NCBI RefSeq assembly: GCF_014773265.1
Contig: NZ_JACWMY010000004.1
Location: forward strand, 1-64,000
Origin: Mucilaginibacter pankratovii
GTDB taxonomy: Bacteria > Bacteroidota > Bacteroidia > Sphingobacteriales > Sphingobacteriaceae
Reading direction: 5' to 3'
Length of the DNA: 64,000 nt
Part shown: in pieces, positions 24,856 through 32,709 of the stretch
How positions within the stretch are numbered: position 1 is the first letter of the stretch
Layout: the number at the start of each line of letters is the position of its first letter
Position numbers and translations under genes: made by a program
The notes under the pieces: generated by a model
Databases searched by the model: none
What the model was told of the DNA's origin: nothing
The model's input: the letters and a program-made list of their open reading frames with translations, nothing else

Positions 24856-27300
24856 ATGAGACTATTTTTACTCGCGGCTATCGCCTGTTTATGTTGCAAA
24901 TTATCCTTCGGGCAAAGCACAACTACCATAACAGTTCAAGGTGTTGTTATCGATTCGGCTGCAAATAAACCATTAGGGTATACCACAATCGCCCTAACCG
25001 ATGCCGTTACCAACGCACCCGTAAAAAGCACGCTGAGTAAAGACGATGGTACATTCTCGTTTAGCAGCCTTCCCGCAAAGGCTTATAAGCTGTCCCTTAT
25101 ATCTATGGGATACCGTACCAAAATCATCGATATAAAAGGAGACGCAAATGCCGACCTTGGTAAATTATTAATAGCGCCCGGCAGCAAACAACTCAAAGAA
25201 GTAGCCATAACCGCCGCCCGCCCCCTGATGAAGCAGGAAGTGGATCGCATCAGCTACGATGTACTGGCCGACCCGGAAAGCAAAGCCATCTCTGCACTGG
25301 ATATGATGCGCAAAGTGCCCATGCTCTCGGTAGACGCTGATGATAAGATCCAGCTGAAGGGCAGCGGCAACTACAAGATCCTCATCAATGGCAAAGAATC
25401 TGCGTTGATGGCCAAAAGCCCGTCGGATGTTTTGAAAGCTATGCCCGCCACCAATATCGAAAAGATAGAAGTAATTACCACCCCACCCGCCAAGTACGAT
25501 GCGGAGGGTTTGGCTGGTATCATCAATATTATCACCAAAAAAAATGGCGACCAGGGTTATAATGGTAGCTTAAACTCGCGTATCAACAGCGTTTTTGGCC
25601 CGGCTATAAACCTTAATGGTACCATGAAACAAGGAAAATTCGGCCTTTCGCTTTTTGGCGGCATCGGCAGCAACGGGCATAATACCAACCCGTTCAGCAC
25701 CACGCAAACGCAGTTTGCCCAAAACACAACCATCAGTCAAATAGGCGATAATACCTTTGGCGGGCACTTTAAATATGCCAATGCCGAACTGAGTTACGAG
25801 ATAGATTCACTTAACCTCATCACCGGCTCGTACCAGTTGTTCCAGGGCGATTTCGACCAGAACAGCAGCCAGCTCTCGGCTCAAACCAACGGGGCAGGCG
25901 TTTTAACCCAGGGGTACAACCTGCTAAGCACCGGTGTGAACAACGACAAGGGGATGGACCTGAGCCTGAACTACCAGCTTGGTTTTAAAAAACATAAAGA
26001 TGAGCTGCTTACCCTGAGCTACAAGTATAGTTATGGCCCCGGTAAAAACACGGCCGATAACATGTTCAGCAACCGCTTTAATTACCCGGAAACTTTCCAG
26101 CCAAACTACCGCCAGTACAACGAGGCCGGTAACCGCGAACACACCTTTCAGCTGGATTATGCCTACCCGGTAAAAAAAGTAAGCATAGAAGCCGGTGCGA
26201 AGGCCATCCTGCGTAACAACTTCAGCGATTTCCGCCGCGAGGATTTCGATCCCCTTACCAGCGCTTATGTGATAAACGAGGCGCAAACCAATATATTTAA
26301 CTACCACCAGGACGTGTATAGCTTTTACAACTCCTATCAGTTAAAGTTCACCAAGTTCACCGCCAAATTTGGGGCAAGGCTGGAACGCACGCAGGTGAAC
26401 GCTGATTTCTCGGGCACACCGCTGGATAAAGGCTACAGCAACCTTATCCCATCCATTTCGGTACAGCGCAGTTTCAGTAAAAGCAGTGTAAGCCTTGGCT
26501 TTACCCAGCGCATCCAGCGCCCGGGCATTTATCAGCTTAACCCGTTTATCGATAGGAGCAACCCCAAATTCATCAACACAGGTAACCCCGATTTAAAACC
26601 CGAACTGAACAACACCTTCGAGTTTACCTATAGTAACTTTTCCAAAGGCTCTATCAATGCCAGCTTAAGCTATGCGTTCTCCAATAACTCTATCCAGAAT
26701 GTTACCAGCATCAATATAGAGAACGCCGGCACCACCAACCCGGATACCGTTACTACTACCACTTACCAAAACCTGGGCAGCAACCGCACCCTCGGCTTAA
26801 ATCTCAACAGCAATTACGCACTCACCAAAAAGATCTCGTTCAGCCTCAATGCGCGCATCAGTCACGTTTGGTTAAAGGGTACTTACAACGGTCAGTTTTA
26901 CAAGAACGACGGCTTTACTGGCAACGTGTTCACCAACCTGGGCTACAAGTTTGCCGAAGGTTACCGTTTTGGTATTGATGCCGGCTACTTTAGCAGCAAT
27001 GTGTTGCTGCAGGGGAAAAATGGCAGCGGCATATTCTCGTCGTACGTGCTGGGCAAGGAGTTTTTCAAAAAGGCGCTCACCATATCGGCAGTAGCCAATA
27101 ACCCTTATGCCAAGTTCCGTACCTTCAGATCGTACACCAACACGCCCGATTTTGAGCAGTCGTCGTTATTCAGTAACCGTTACCGCAGTTTAGCCATCCG
27201 CATCAACTATAAATTCGGTAAGCTGAACGCCAACATCAAGAAGAACCAGCGTGGTATTAATAATGATGATACGCAAGGGAAGAGTGCGCCGTCGAATTAA
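24856..27300 (+). CDS. TonB-receptor-like outer-membrane beta-barrel protein, paralog 2
   Basis: An 814-residue tandem paralog of the gene at 22043. The signal peptide ends SFGQ/S. The same CarboxypepD_reg-like domain, plug signatures (GSGNYKILINGKESALM, AEGLAGIINIITKKN) and barrel follow, ending GINNDDT. The N-terminal 240 residues are highly similar to paralog 1. The barrel strands after about residue 240 diverge strongly, suggesting altered ligand specificity after duplication. R1 and R2 repeats invaded the spacer between the copies. Confidence 0.88.
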   Translation: MRLFLLAAIACLCCKLSFGQSTTTITVQGVVIDSAANKPLGYTTIALTDAVTNAPVKSTLSKDDGTFSFSSLPAKAYKLSLISMGYRTKIIDIKGDANADLGKLLIAPGSKQLKEVAITAARPLMKQEVDRISYDVLADPESKAISALDMMRKVPMLSVDADDKIQLKGSGNYKILINGKESALMAKSPSDVLKAMPATNIEKIEVITTPPAKYDAEGLAGIINIITKKNGDQGYNGSLNSRINSVFGPAINLNGTMKQGKFGLSLFGGIGSNGHNTNPFSTTQTQFAQNTTISQIGDNTFGGHFKYANAELSYEIDSLNLITGSYQLFQGDFDQNSSQLSAQTNGAGVLTQGYNLLSTGVNNDKGMDLSLNYQLGFKKHKDELLTLSYKYSYGPGKNTADNMFSNRFNYPETFQPNYRQYNEAGNREHTFQLDYAYPVKKVSIEAGAKAILRNNFSDFRREDFDPLTSAYVINEAQTNIFNYHQDVYSFYNSYQLKFTKFTAKFGARLERTQVNADFSGTPLDKGYSNLIPSISVQRSFSKSSVSLGFTQRIQRPGIYQLNPFIDRSNPKFINTGNPDLKPELNNTFEFTYSNFSKGSINASLSYAFSNNSIQNVTSINIENAGTTNPDTVTTTTYQNLGSNRTLGLNLNSNYALTKKISFSLNARISHVWLKGTYNGQFYKNDGFTGNVFTNLGYKFAEGYRFGIDAGYFSSNVLLQGKNGSGIFSSYVLGKEFFKKALTISAVANNPYAKFRTFRSYTNTPDFEQSSLFSNRYRSLAIRINYKFGKLNANIKKNQRGINNDDTQGKSAPSN

Positions 27301-27318
27301 GGCGTAGCTACCTCGCTA

Positions 27319-27447
27319 TTGACTCACCCCGAATGCGCTACGCTGTTCGACCCTCTCTGCTTCGCAAAGAGGGTGAAGAAAGAAAAGGAAAATGAAAAAG
27401 AAAATCGCCCCTCTTTCTGAAGGAGAGAGGGGTCGGGGGTGAGTCAA
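27319..27447. repeat. MITE-like palindromic element R1 (complete copy)
   Basis: Perfect 12-bp terminal inverted repeats TTGACTCACCCC/GGGGTGAGTCAA enclose two hairpins, CCCTCTCTgcttcgcAAAGAGGG and CCCCTCTTTC-GAGAGAGGGG, separated by a purine-rich strip. The total is 129 bp. It is closely related to 32475-32609 and to 686-786 in inverse orientation. No transposase gene for it is in the window. Confidence 0.85.
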
Positions 27448-27463
27448 ATAGCCACTATTTCCC

Positions 27464-27471
27464 TACCTTTG
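27464..27471 (+). promoter_or_regulatory. Promoter -7 box implying a leaderless mRNA
   Basis: TACCTTTG fits TAnnTTTG and ends 4 nt before the ATG at 27476. Transcription would then begin at or next to the start codon. No convincing TTTG lies at the expected distance because repeat R1 occupies that region. Confidence 0.45.
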
Positions 27472-27475
27472 CCCC

Positions 27476-27820
27476 ATGAAAGTATACGGCATCACCAACT
27501 GCAACACGGTAAAAAAAGCACTCGACTGGTTAAGAGCCAATAAAGTACCTTACGATTTTCACGATTTTAAAAAGCTTGGCGTAAGTGCCGAAAAGCTACA
27601 GGAATGGGAAGCCAAAGCCGGATACGAAAAATTCATGAACAAGCAGGGCACCACCTATAAACAGCTCCTACCTGAAGTAAAAGAAAGCATCAAAACCAAA
27701 GAAGACGCGCTGGCCATCCTTCAGCAAAAAACCAGCATGATCAAACGACCTGTGATAGAAAAAGACGGGTTTTTGTTTTTTGGGTTTGATGAGGGGGTGT
27801 ATAGGGAAAGGTTGCTGTGA
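27476..27820 (+). CDS. ArsC/Spx-like thioredoxin-fold reductase
   Basis: A 114-residue protein of the ArsC/Spx/YffB group. The single redox Cys9 is in ITNCNTVKKA, and the family ending IKRPVIEKDGFLFFGFDEGVY is intact. It lacks the second Cys of a CxxC motif. The KRPV motif is typical of ArsC-like reductases, but the protein is closer in size to YffB-like members, whose substrate is glutathione-linked or unknown. True arsenate reductase function is unproven and no ars genes are nearby. Confidence 0.85.
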   Translation: MKVYGITNCNTVKKALDWLRANKVPYDFHDFKKLGVSAEKLQEWEAKAGYEKFMNKQGTTYKQLLPEVKESIKTKEDALAILQQKTSMIKRPVIEKDGFLFFGFDEGVYRERLL

Positions 27821-27836
27821 TGCCGAGCTTTTACAA

Positions 27837-28334
27837 ATGAAACTACTTAGAAAAGAAGCCGTAACTCTAATATCCTTTTACAGGCTTTTAAACCTTTCTG
27901 CCGGGGAGATGGCCGCCTATAGTAAAAATGTAAAATCAGAAAGTTCGCTGGATGATGATGTTGCATTAGAGGTGTTACATTTTCATATCAGAAAATACAT
28001 TGAACACCAATTCAAATCTTACAGCACATCATATTTAACGGCGGTTTTGTCTGGTTATCTTACCATTCCGATATGTATAATCGGTAAACCATCAAAGCTG
28101 TTGCCTTGTTTTTGTTGCGGATATAAAACGTTAGATAAAAGAGGCGAGTATGACATTTGTGCGGTGTGTTTTTGGGAGGACGACGGAAGTAAAGATATTG
28201 AAGAGGTCTCCGGCCCCAATCATTTAACCCTGTGCCAGGCAAAAGAGAATTTTAGCGAATTCGGCGTAGTTGAAAAACGATTTCAAAAAGTTGTTCATCC
28301 AGATAGAATGCTTCAATTTGAAAAAACAATATAA
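27837..28334 (+). CDS. CPCC-family cysteine-rich protein
   Basis: The ATG at 27837 is chosen because the frame upstream runs inside the preceding gene. The product is 165 residues. The N-terminal half is helical and unassigned. The C-terminal half carries PCFCCGYKTL--RGEYDICAVCFWEDDG (begins about residue 91), with two Cys pairs likely binding zinc. GPNHLTLCQAKENF follows, the full signature of the Cys-rich CPCC family. Function is unknown. It follows the ArsC-like gene by 16 nt and converges on the epimerase gene with a 22-bp overlap of the 3' ends. Confidence 0.82.
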   Translation: MKLLRKEAVTLISFYRLLNLSAGEMAAYSKNVKSESSLDDDVALEVLHFHIRKYIEHQFKSYSTSYLTAVLSGYLTIPICIIGKPSKLLPCFCCGYKTLDKRGEYDICAVCFWEDDGSKDIEEVSGPNHLTLCQAKENFSEFGVVEKRFQKVVHPDRMLQFEKTI

Positions 28335-29344
28335 TTCGTCGCTGCCGCAAGCGCCCCCGGCTTGTGGCCCGCATACAATGTAACCATCATGCAATTCGAG
28401 AGAATGTCTACCCCAACCTCTCCTTCATCCTTAGCATAATTGGCAATCGCCTCTGCCGGGTCACCTAATTCAGGGTGCCAGAGTTTTTCCCACTCAAAAC
28501 TGTAATAGCCTTTGTAGCCTCCTTTCTTCAGGATATCAACGGCTTCTAAAATGGGTGTATCACCCTGGCCGAGCAATACATATTGCAAATTCTCTCCTTT
28601 TTTCACGTCATCACCCTTCAGTATTTTGGCATCTTTTATATGCGTATGCCTGATGTAGGGCTTCAAAACTTTGTACGCATCCGCCGGTGCCTCGCGGGTA
28701 ATGCTCCACATGTTCACTACATCCCAAATGAGGCCGGCGTTGGGATGCGTGGCGGCTTTCATCACCGCCTCCAGATCGTTGCTATGCACCAGGTCTCCGT
28801 GCGATTCTATCAGCGCACTTACTTTGCTGCCTTTGGCGTGGTCGGCCAGTTCCAGCAAGCCTTTTACCATCAGGTCCATTGTAGCTGCCTTGTCGCGCTC
28901 TTTTGGGAAGTTGTTGGGGAACGCCCGTATGAAAGGGCAATCGAGTTGCACGGCCAGGTCGATAAAGCGCTTACCTTCGTCCATACTCTTTTGCCGTTCG
29001 GCACCCTCGGCAAAGTGCAGCGTGGCAGATGAGCCAAGGTCTACAAAGCGCAGGCCTTTATCTTTCATCAGTTTCAGGGTGTCTTTCCTCGCTTCCGGGG
29101 TGGCCAGTTCCTTAACCTTGGTCAGATCCATTTCGCGCTTGATGCCACGCAGTTCCAAGCCGCTGTAGCCATGCAGTGCGGCAAAATCTACAATCTGGGT
29201 AAAGGTCCAGTCGGGGCAGCCGAGGGTAGAAAAGCTGAGCAGCGGTTTGTCTTTTTTTGAAGTAAACGCAGAAGCAACCGCCGTCCCTGCTACCAGCAGC
29301 GATGATGTTTGCAAAAATTTACGGCGCGAATATGGGTTTATCAT
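28313..29344 (-). CDS. Sugar phosphate isomerase/epimerase (xylose isomerase-like TIM barrel)
   Basis: A 343-residue protein with a Tat-type signal (SRRKFLQTSSLLVAGTAVASAF). An AP-endonuclease-2/xylose-isomerase-like TIM barrel follows. Key blocks are LGCPDWTF, LELRGIKREMDL, ALIESHGDLVHS, GLIWDVVNMW, IRHTHIKDAK and GYYSFEWEKLWHPEL. The metal-ligand Glu, Asp, His and Glu positions are present. It probably acts in the periplasm on sugars; the substrate is unknown. The last roughly 20 residues (MVTLYAGHKPGALAAATNY...) are unlike family members and are encoded by a REP element, so the native C-terminus appears to have been replaced or extended. Confidence 0.87.
   Translation of the reverse strand: MINPYSRRKFLQTSSLLVAGTAVASAFTSKKDKPLLSFSTLGCPDWTFTQIVDFAALHGYSGLELRGIKREMDLTKVKELATPEARKDTLKLMKDKGLRFVDLGSSATLHFAEGAERQKSMDEGKRFIDLAVQLDCPFIRAFPNNFPKERDKAATMDLMVKGLLELADHAKGSKVSALIESHGDLVHSNDLEAVMKAATHPNAGLIWDVVNMWSITREAPADAYKVLKPYIRHTHIKDAKILKGDDVKKGENLQYVLLGQGDTPILEAVDILKKGGYKGYYSFEWEKLWHPELGDPAEAIANYAKDEGEVGVDILSNCMMVTLYAGHKPGALAAATNYIVFSN
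28340..28378. repeat. REP palindrome of the RAYT family, inside the epimerase 3' end
   Basis: CGCTGCCGCAAGCGCCCCCGGCTTGTGGC matches the REP consensus found around the RAYT gene at 35574-36468 (one substitution, T to C, in the loop). It is read on the minus strand as the last residues of the sugar epimerase (YAGHKPGALAAAT). Confidence 0.85.
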
Positions 29345-29487
29345 AAACAGGTACTTGGTAACAACTTATAATTGGTTGATGGAGCATCGCTTTGGGGGCA
29401 TTTGCTTTTTAAAGGTAAACAGAATTCGGAAGAAACAGAAAGCCAGGGTTAGGCAAATGTAATTGCCATCAAAAAAATACAATAAAA

Positions 29488-29534
29488 TTTGCGAAACCAA
29501 TTAGTTGCGCATATATTTGCAACCAATCAGTTTC
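29488..29534 (+). promoter_or_regulatory. Promoter with two operator-like palindromes for the ArsR-type operon
   Basis: TTTG at 29488-29491, a 20-nt spacer and TATATTTG at 29512-29519 form the promoter. Two copies of a GCAACCAATTGGTTGC-like palindrome overlap it: GAAACCAATTAGTTGC at 29493-29508, between the promoter boxes, and GCAACCAATCAGTTTC at 29519-29534, starting at the end of the -7 box. Their centres are 26 nt apart. This placement suits autorepression by the ArsR-family protein encoded next. Confidence 0.65.
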
Positions 29535-29552
29535 ATAAATGAACATCAATAA

Positions 29553-29879
29553 ATGAGAAGAGATATTTTCCAGGCCATAGCAGACCCTACAAGGAGGGCG
29601 ATCATAGCCTTAATTGCATTACAGGCCATGACCCCAAACGCCCTTGCCGAACATTTCGACACCACCCGGCAGGCGGTTTCTAAACACCTGCGTATTTTAA
29701 CAGAGTGTGAACTGATCAAACAAGAGCAAAAAGGCCGAGAGATTTACTATCAACTCGAAATTGACAAGATGAAAGAAATAGATAAATGGCTGGAGCAGTT
29801 CCGCAAGATCTGGGAGACCCGTTTCGGCCAGCTCGACGAATTATTATCAACCATTAAAAAGCAGAAAAATGAACAGTAA
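29553..29879 (+). CDS. ArsR-family winged-helix transcriptional regulator
   Basis: A 108-residue protein. The DNA-binding helix is in [23 protein letters not shown] (about residues 27-49), followed by the wing [17 protein letters not shown]. It lacks the Cys metal-binding motif (ELCVCDL type) of classical arsenic or zinc sensors. It belongs to the subgroup that is co-transcribed with SRPBCC/AHSA1 proteins. It overlaps the next gene by 11 bp. It probably represses its own operon through the two palindromes at 29493 and 29519. Confidence 0.92.
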   Translation: MRRDIFQAIADPTRRAIIALIALQAMTPNALAEHFDTTRQAVSKHLRILTECELIKQEQKGREIYYQLEIDKMKEIDKWLEQFRKIWETRFGQLDELLSTIKKQKNEQ

Positions 29880-30375
29880 CCTTTCATTTGATTTTTCCGT
29901 GGACAGGGAAAACAATACCATCAGCGTAAAACGTGAATTTAACGCCGACCTTGAACTGGTTTGGAAAGCATGGACCACTGCCGAATTACTTGACCAATGG
30001 TGGGGACCCAAACCCTGGCATGTGGAAACCAAAACCATGGATTTTAGCGAAGGCGGCTATTGGCATTATGCCATGGTAGGCCCTGAAGGCGAGAAGCATT
30101 GGAGCAGAGCCGACTATCTTTCTATCACCAAAGAAATATCCTATACCGCTAAAGACGGGTTTTGTGACGAGGATGGCGTAATGAACCCCGCTTTCCCGCA
30201 AAATTTATGGCAAAGCAGCTTCCATCCAAAGGAGGGTGAGGTAGAGGTTGATGTGCTGTTAACCTTTGATACCCTTGCCGACCTGGAACAAACCATCAAC
30301 ATGGGCTTTAAAGAAGGCTTTAGCATCGGCTTACAACAGTTAGACGAGTTGCTTTTAACTCTGACGAATAAGTAA
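29869..30375 (+). CDS. SRPBCC/AHSA1-type ligand-binding protein
   Basis: A 168-residue protein of the AHSA1 (activator of Hsp90 ATPase homologue-like) START-fold group. Evidence is [31 protein letters not shown] (begins about residue 19), the [15 protein letters not shown] block and the C-terminal helix [13 protein letters not shown]. It overlaps the ArsR gene by 11 bp. In such pairs the SRPBCC protein may bind a small hydrophobic molecule. The ligand is unknown. Confidence 0.9.
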   Translation: MNSNLSFDFSVDRENNTISVKREFNADLELVWKAWTTAELLDQWWGPKPWHVETKTMDFSEGGYWHYAMVGPEGEKHWSRADYLSITKEISYTAKDGFCDEDGVMNPAFPQNLWQSSFHPKEGEVEVDVLLTFDTLADLEQTINMGFKEGFSIGLQQLDELLLTLTNK

Positions 30376-30426
30376 TCAAAAACATAAAAGTGCGGGGTCA
30401 GCACGATAAACACTGACGATACGGGG

Positions 30427-31035
30427 ATGAGAAAAATAATTGTGACCACATTTTTGACGTTAGATGGCGTAATGCAGGCACCCGGTGGCCCCGAAGAAGA
30501 TACATCGGGCGGCTTTAAATATGGCGGATGGTCTGCTCCTTACTCAGATGAAGCGTCCGGTAAGGCCATGCAAGAACAGATGAAACCTTCGGACCTGCTC
30601 CTCGGCAGAAAAACCTTTGATATTTTTGCTACCTACTGGCCCAAGCATGCCAGCTATTGGCCGGGTATTAATGACGTAACCAAATACGTATTATCCAACA
30701 CCCTAAAAGATACGGACCCGATAGTTACCGGCTGGAACAACTCCATAGTTCTGCAAAATATAGCCGAGATCCAAAACCTCAAAAATTCCGATGGTGCCGA
30801 CCTCAAAGTTTGGGGCAGCAGCGAACTGGTTCAACTGCTGTTGAAGCACGACCTGGTAGACGAGCTCTGGCTCAAAATTTACCCCGTAACGCTTGGCGAA
30901 GGGAAAAAGCTATTCGGCAACGACCCTATCCCGGCAGCATTTACGTTAACCGAAAGTTTGGTTACGCCCAGCGGGGTGATCTTTATTAATTACAAACGCG
31001 CCGGAGAAGTTAAGACAGGTACTATTGGGGAATAA
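30427..31035 (+). CDS. Dihydrofolate reductase/RibD C-terminal-like family protein
   Basis: A 202-residue protein. The RibD_C (DHFR-like) fold starts KIIVTTFLTLDGVMQAPGGP, continues DLLLGRKTFDIFATYWP and KYVLSNTLKD, and ends LVDELWLKIYPVTLGEGKKLF. It is of the YyaP/YwjB type, not a true folate DHFR. It lies 51 nt after the SRPBCC gene in the same direction. ArsR-SRPBCC-RibD-like strings are frequent in Bacteroidota. The NADPH-dependent substrate is unknown. Confidence 0.88.
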   Translation: MRKIIVTTFLTLDGVMQAPGGPEEDTSGGFKYGGWSAPYSDEASGKAMQEQMKPSDLLLGRKTFDIFATYWPKHASYWPGINDVTKYVLSNTLKDTDPIVTGWNNSIVLQNIAEIQNLKNSDGADLKVWGSSELVQLLLKHDLVDELWLKIYPVTLGEGKKLFGNDPIPAAFTLTESLVTPSGVIFINYKRAGEVKTGTIGE

Positions 31036-31097
31036 GGGATATTGTCGCTTTTGCTTGGTGTTGCCGCCGTTGGTGACAATGCCAACAAGCGCGAAAC

Positions 31098-31484
31098 TCA
31101 CAAATTTCGTTCTGATATGGATGCGCTCTTTGGTGTTACCTTGCCAATCCTCGCGTCCCTTTTCGATACAAGTTCGCATACCAACTCTGCGGCGCTTTCA
31201 AAATCATCATGCGTATCGCTGAGCAGCAGCCAGGCAGAATCATATACCTCCCCTTCATTAAACACAAAGTCGGTTATGGCCGGTATCTCCGCTTTAAGGC
31301 TGGCATGGAACTCCCGTTTTGTGGAGATCCAAATACCATTGTGCTGCGGGTTTTTCCCGGTTTTCCGGAAGATCAATACGATCTTTTTATCCAGGTAGAC
31401 GTTGAACATCCCTATAGCGGGCAGGATGATCACATTTCGTGGCAAATAATCCAGCAGGAAATCGTAGGGCATCGTCTTTTTCAT
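31098..31484 (-). CDS. Hypothetical protein, possibly TfoX_N/YjbR-like
   Basis: A 128-residue cytoplasmic protein with no signal. The layout MFNVYLDKKIVLIFRKTG ... NGIWISTKREFHASLKAEIPAI ... DSAWLLLSDTHDDFESAAELVCELV resembles the MmcQ/YjbR/TfoX N-terminal fold, but no definite motif is seen. The frame is preferred over the plus-strand reading because of normal composition and this pattern. A start at Met5 is equally possible. It is isolated and opposite to its neighbours. Confidence 0.6.
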   Translation of the reverse strand: MKKTMPYDFLLDYLPRNVIILPAIGMFNVYLDKKIVLIFRKTGKNPQHNGIWISTKREFHASLKAEIPAITDFVFNEGEVYDSAWLLLSDTHDDFESAAELVCELVSKRDARIGKVTPKSASISERNL

Positions 31485-31625
31485 GGGTTTGGGCGTTGCT
31501 GTTAGTCCCCTTCTAATTTACAATTTTTCCTCTTCCCTGCATCTGTGCTAAACCTCCCGTGTTTTGTATAAATCCTGCCGGCTAAGCCGCCATACCTTTG
31601 TTATCAACAAATAACAAAACACAAC

Positions 31626-32444
31626 ATGTCAAAAATAATTTTAATTACCGGTGCCTCACGTGGCTTTGGTAAACTTTGGGCAAAGGCCCTTTTAAAACGC
31701 GGCGATAAAGTTGCAGCAACTGCCCGCAACACCGAAAGCTTAAACGACCTTGTAGCCGAATTTGGCGACGCCGTACTCCCCATCCAACTGGACGTTACCG
31801 ATAGGGCGGCCAGCTTTGCAGCCGTAAATAAAGTGAAGGAACATTTCGGCCGTATAGATGTGCTGATCAATAACGCCGGTTACGGCTTATTCGGTGCCAT
31901 AGAAGAAACTACCGAAGAGCAGGCCCGCCAGCAGATGGAAACCAATTTTTTCGGGTTGCTTTGGGTAACACAGGCTGTGGTGCCGATAATGCGCGAGCAA
32001 AAAAGCGGGCACATTATCCAGGTATCCAGTGTATTAGGCTTAATGACCTTACCGGTATTGGGCTTGTACAATGCATCAAAATTCGCAGTGAATGGTTTAA
32101 GCGAAACCCTGGCAACAGAAGTAAAAGGCTTTGGCATCAACGTAAGCTTAATTGAACCAAATGGTTTCTCTACCGATTGGTCGGGCGCTTCCGCTGCCCA
32201 AACCGAAGCCATTGAAGTTTACGCTCCCGTAAGACAGGCCTTTGCCGAAGGCAACACGCCGGATGCCTGGGGTAACCCCGAAACTACCCCGGATGCCGTA
32301 CTGGCCCTGATAGACAGCCCGAACCCGCCATTGCACTTCCTGCTGGGCAAGGTGGCTTACCCAATGGTGGCCGGTGTTTACGCCGCCCGCCAGGCCGATT
32401 TTGATGCCTGGAAAGATGTTGCCGTAGCAGCACACGGACACTAA
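31626..32444 (+). CDS. Short-chain dehydrogenase/reductase (SDR) family oxidoreductase
   Basis: A 272-residue classical SDR. The NAD(P)-binding Gly motif is TGASRGFG (residues 8-15) and the structural motif is NNAG (about 82-85). Catalytic Ser lies in IQVSSVLG, and Tyr and Lys in YNASKFA (about 148-154), the Y-x3-K motif. The C-terminal region fits enzymes acting on hydrophobic alcohols or ketones; the substrate is unknown. A TACCTTTG box at 31593-31600 may be its promoter. It is followed by an R1 element. Confidence 0.92.
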   Translation: MSKIILITGASRGFGKLWAKALLKRGDKVAATARNTESLNDLVAEFGDAVLPIQLDVTDRAASFAAVNKVKEHFGRIDVLINNAGYGLFGAIEETTEEQARQQMETNFFGLLWVTQAVVPIMREQKSGHIIQVSSVLGLMTLPVLGLYNASKFAVNGLSETLATEVKGFGINVSLIEPNGFSTDWSGASAAQTEAIEVYAPVRQAFAEGNTPDAWGNPETTPDAVLALIDSPNPPLHFLLGKVAYPMVAGVYAARQADFDAWKDVAVAAHGH

Positions 32445-32474
32445 TTTTGAGAGTGATTTTTATCGCTCGGCAAG

Positions 32475-32609
32475 TTGACTCACCCCGACGGCACTTCGTG
32501 CGTCGACCCTCTCTATCTGCGATAAAGAGGGTTAGAAAAGAAAGAAGGAAAAATAACAACCATGTCTCCCCCTCTTTCGGAACGAGAGAGGGGGCGGGGG
32601 GTGAGTCAA
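32475..32609. repeat. MITE-like palindromic element R1 (complete copy)
   Basis: Terminal inverted repeats are TTGACTCACCCC and GGGGTGAGTCAA (12/12). The internal CCCTCTCTatctgcgataAAGAGGG hairpin, purine-rich strip and CCCCTCTTTCGG-CGAGAGAGGGGG hairpin match the copy at 27319-27447. Length is 135 bp. It lies between the SDR gene and the AraC-type regulator. Confidence 0.85.
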
Positions 32610-32646
32610 CTCGCGACGCGCAAAGTCACTAATACATCATTTTAAT

Positions 32647-32690
32647 AGCCGCAAGTTACAATCTGCCTATGCTGTATGTAACTTGTGGCT
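32647..32690. repeat. 14-bp inverted repeat upstream of the AraC-type gene
   Basis: AGCCGCAAGTTACA pairs with TGTAACTTGTGGCT (one G-U pair) across a 16-nt loop. The words CCGCAAG and CTTGTGG also occur in the RAYT REP elements, so it may be a relative. It ends 19 nt before the start codon and could be an operator or a leader hairpin. Confidence 0.55.
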
Positions 32691-32709
32691 TGTTTAATTC
32701 ACCCACCCC

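Noticed and set aside
27476..27820. Arsenic resistance operon
   Set aside because: Only an ArsC/Spx-like fold is present, with no arsB/acr3; the ArsR-type gene at 29553 is in a different operon and lacks the metal site.
31042..31398. Plus-strand frame opposite the 31098-31484 gene
   Set aside because: Low-complexity Ser/Leu-rich reading; the minus-strand protein has a coherent fold-like pattern.
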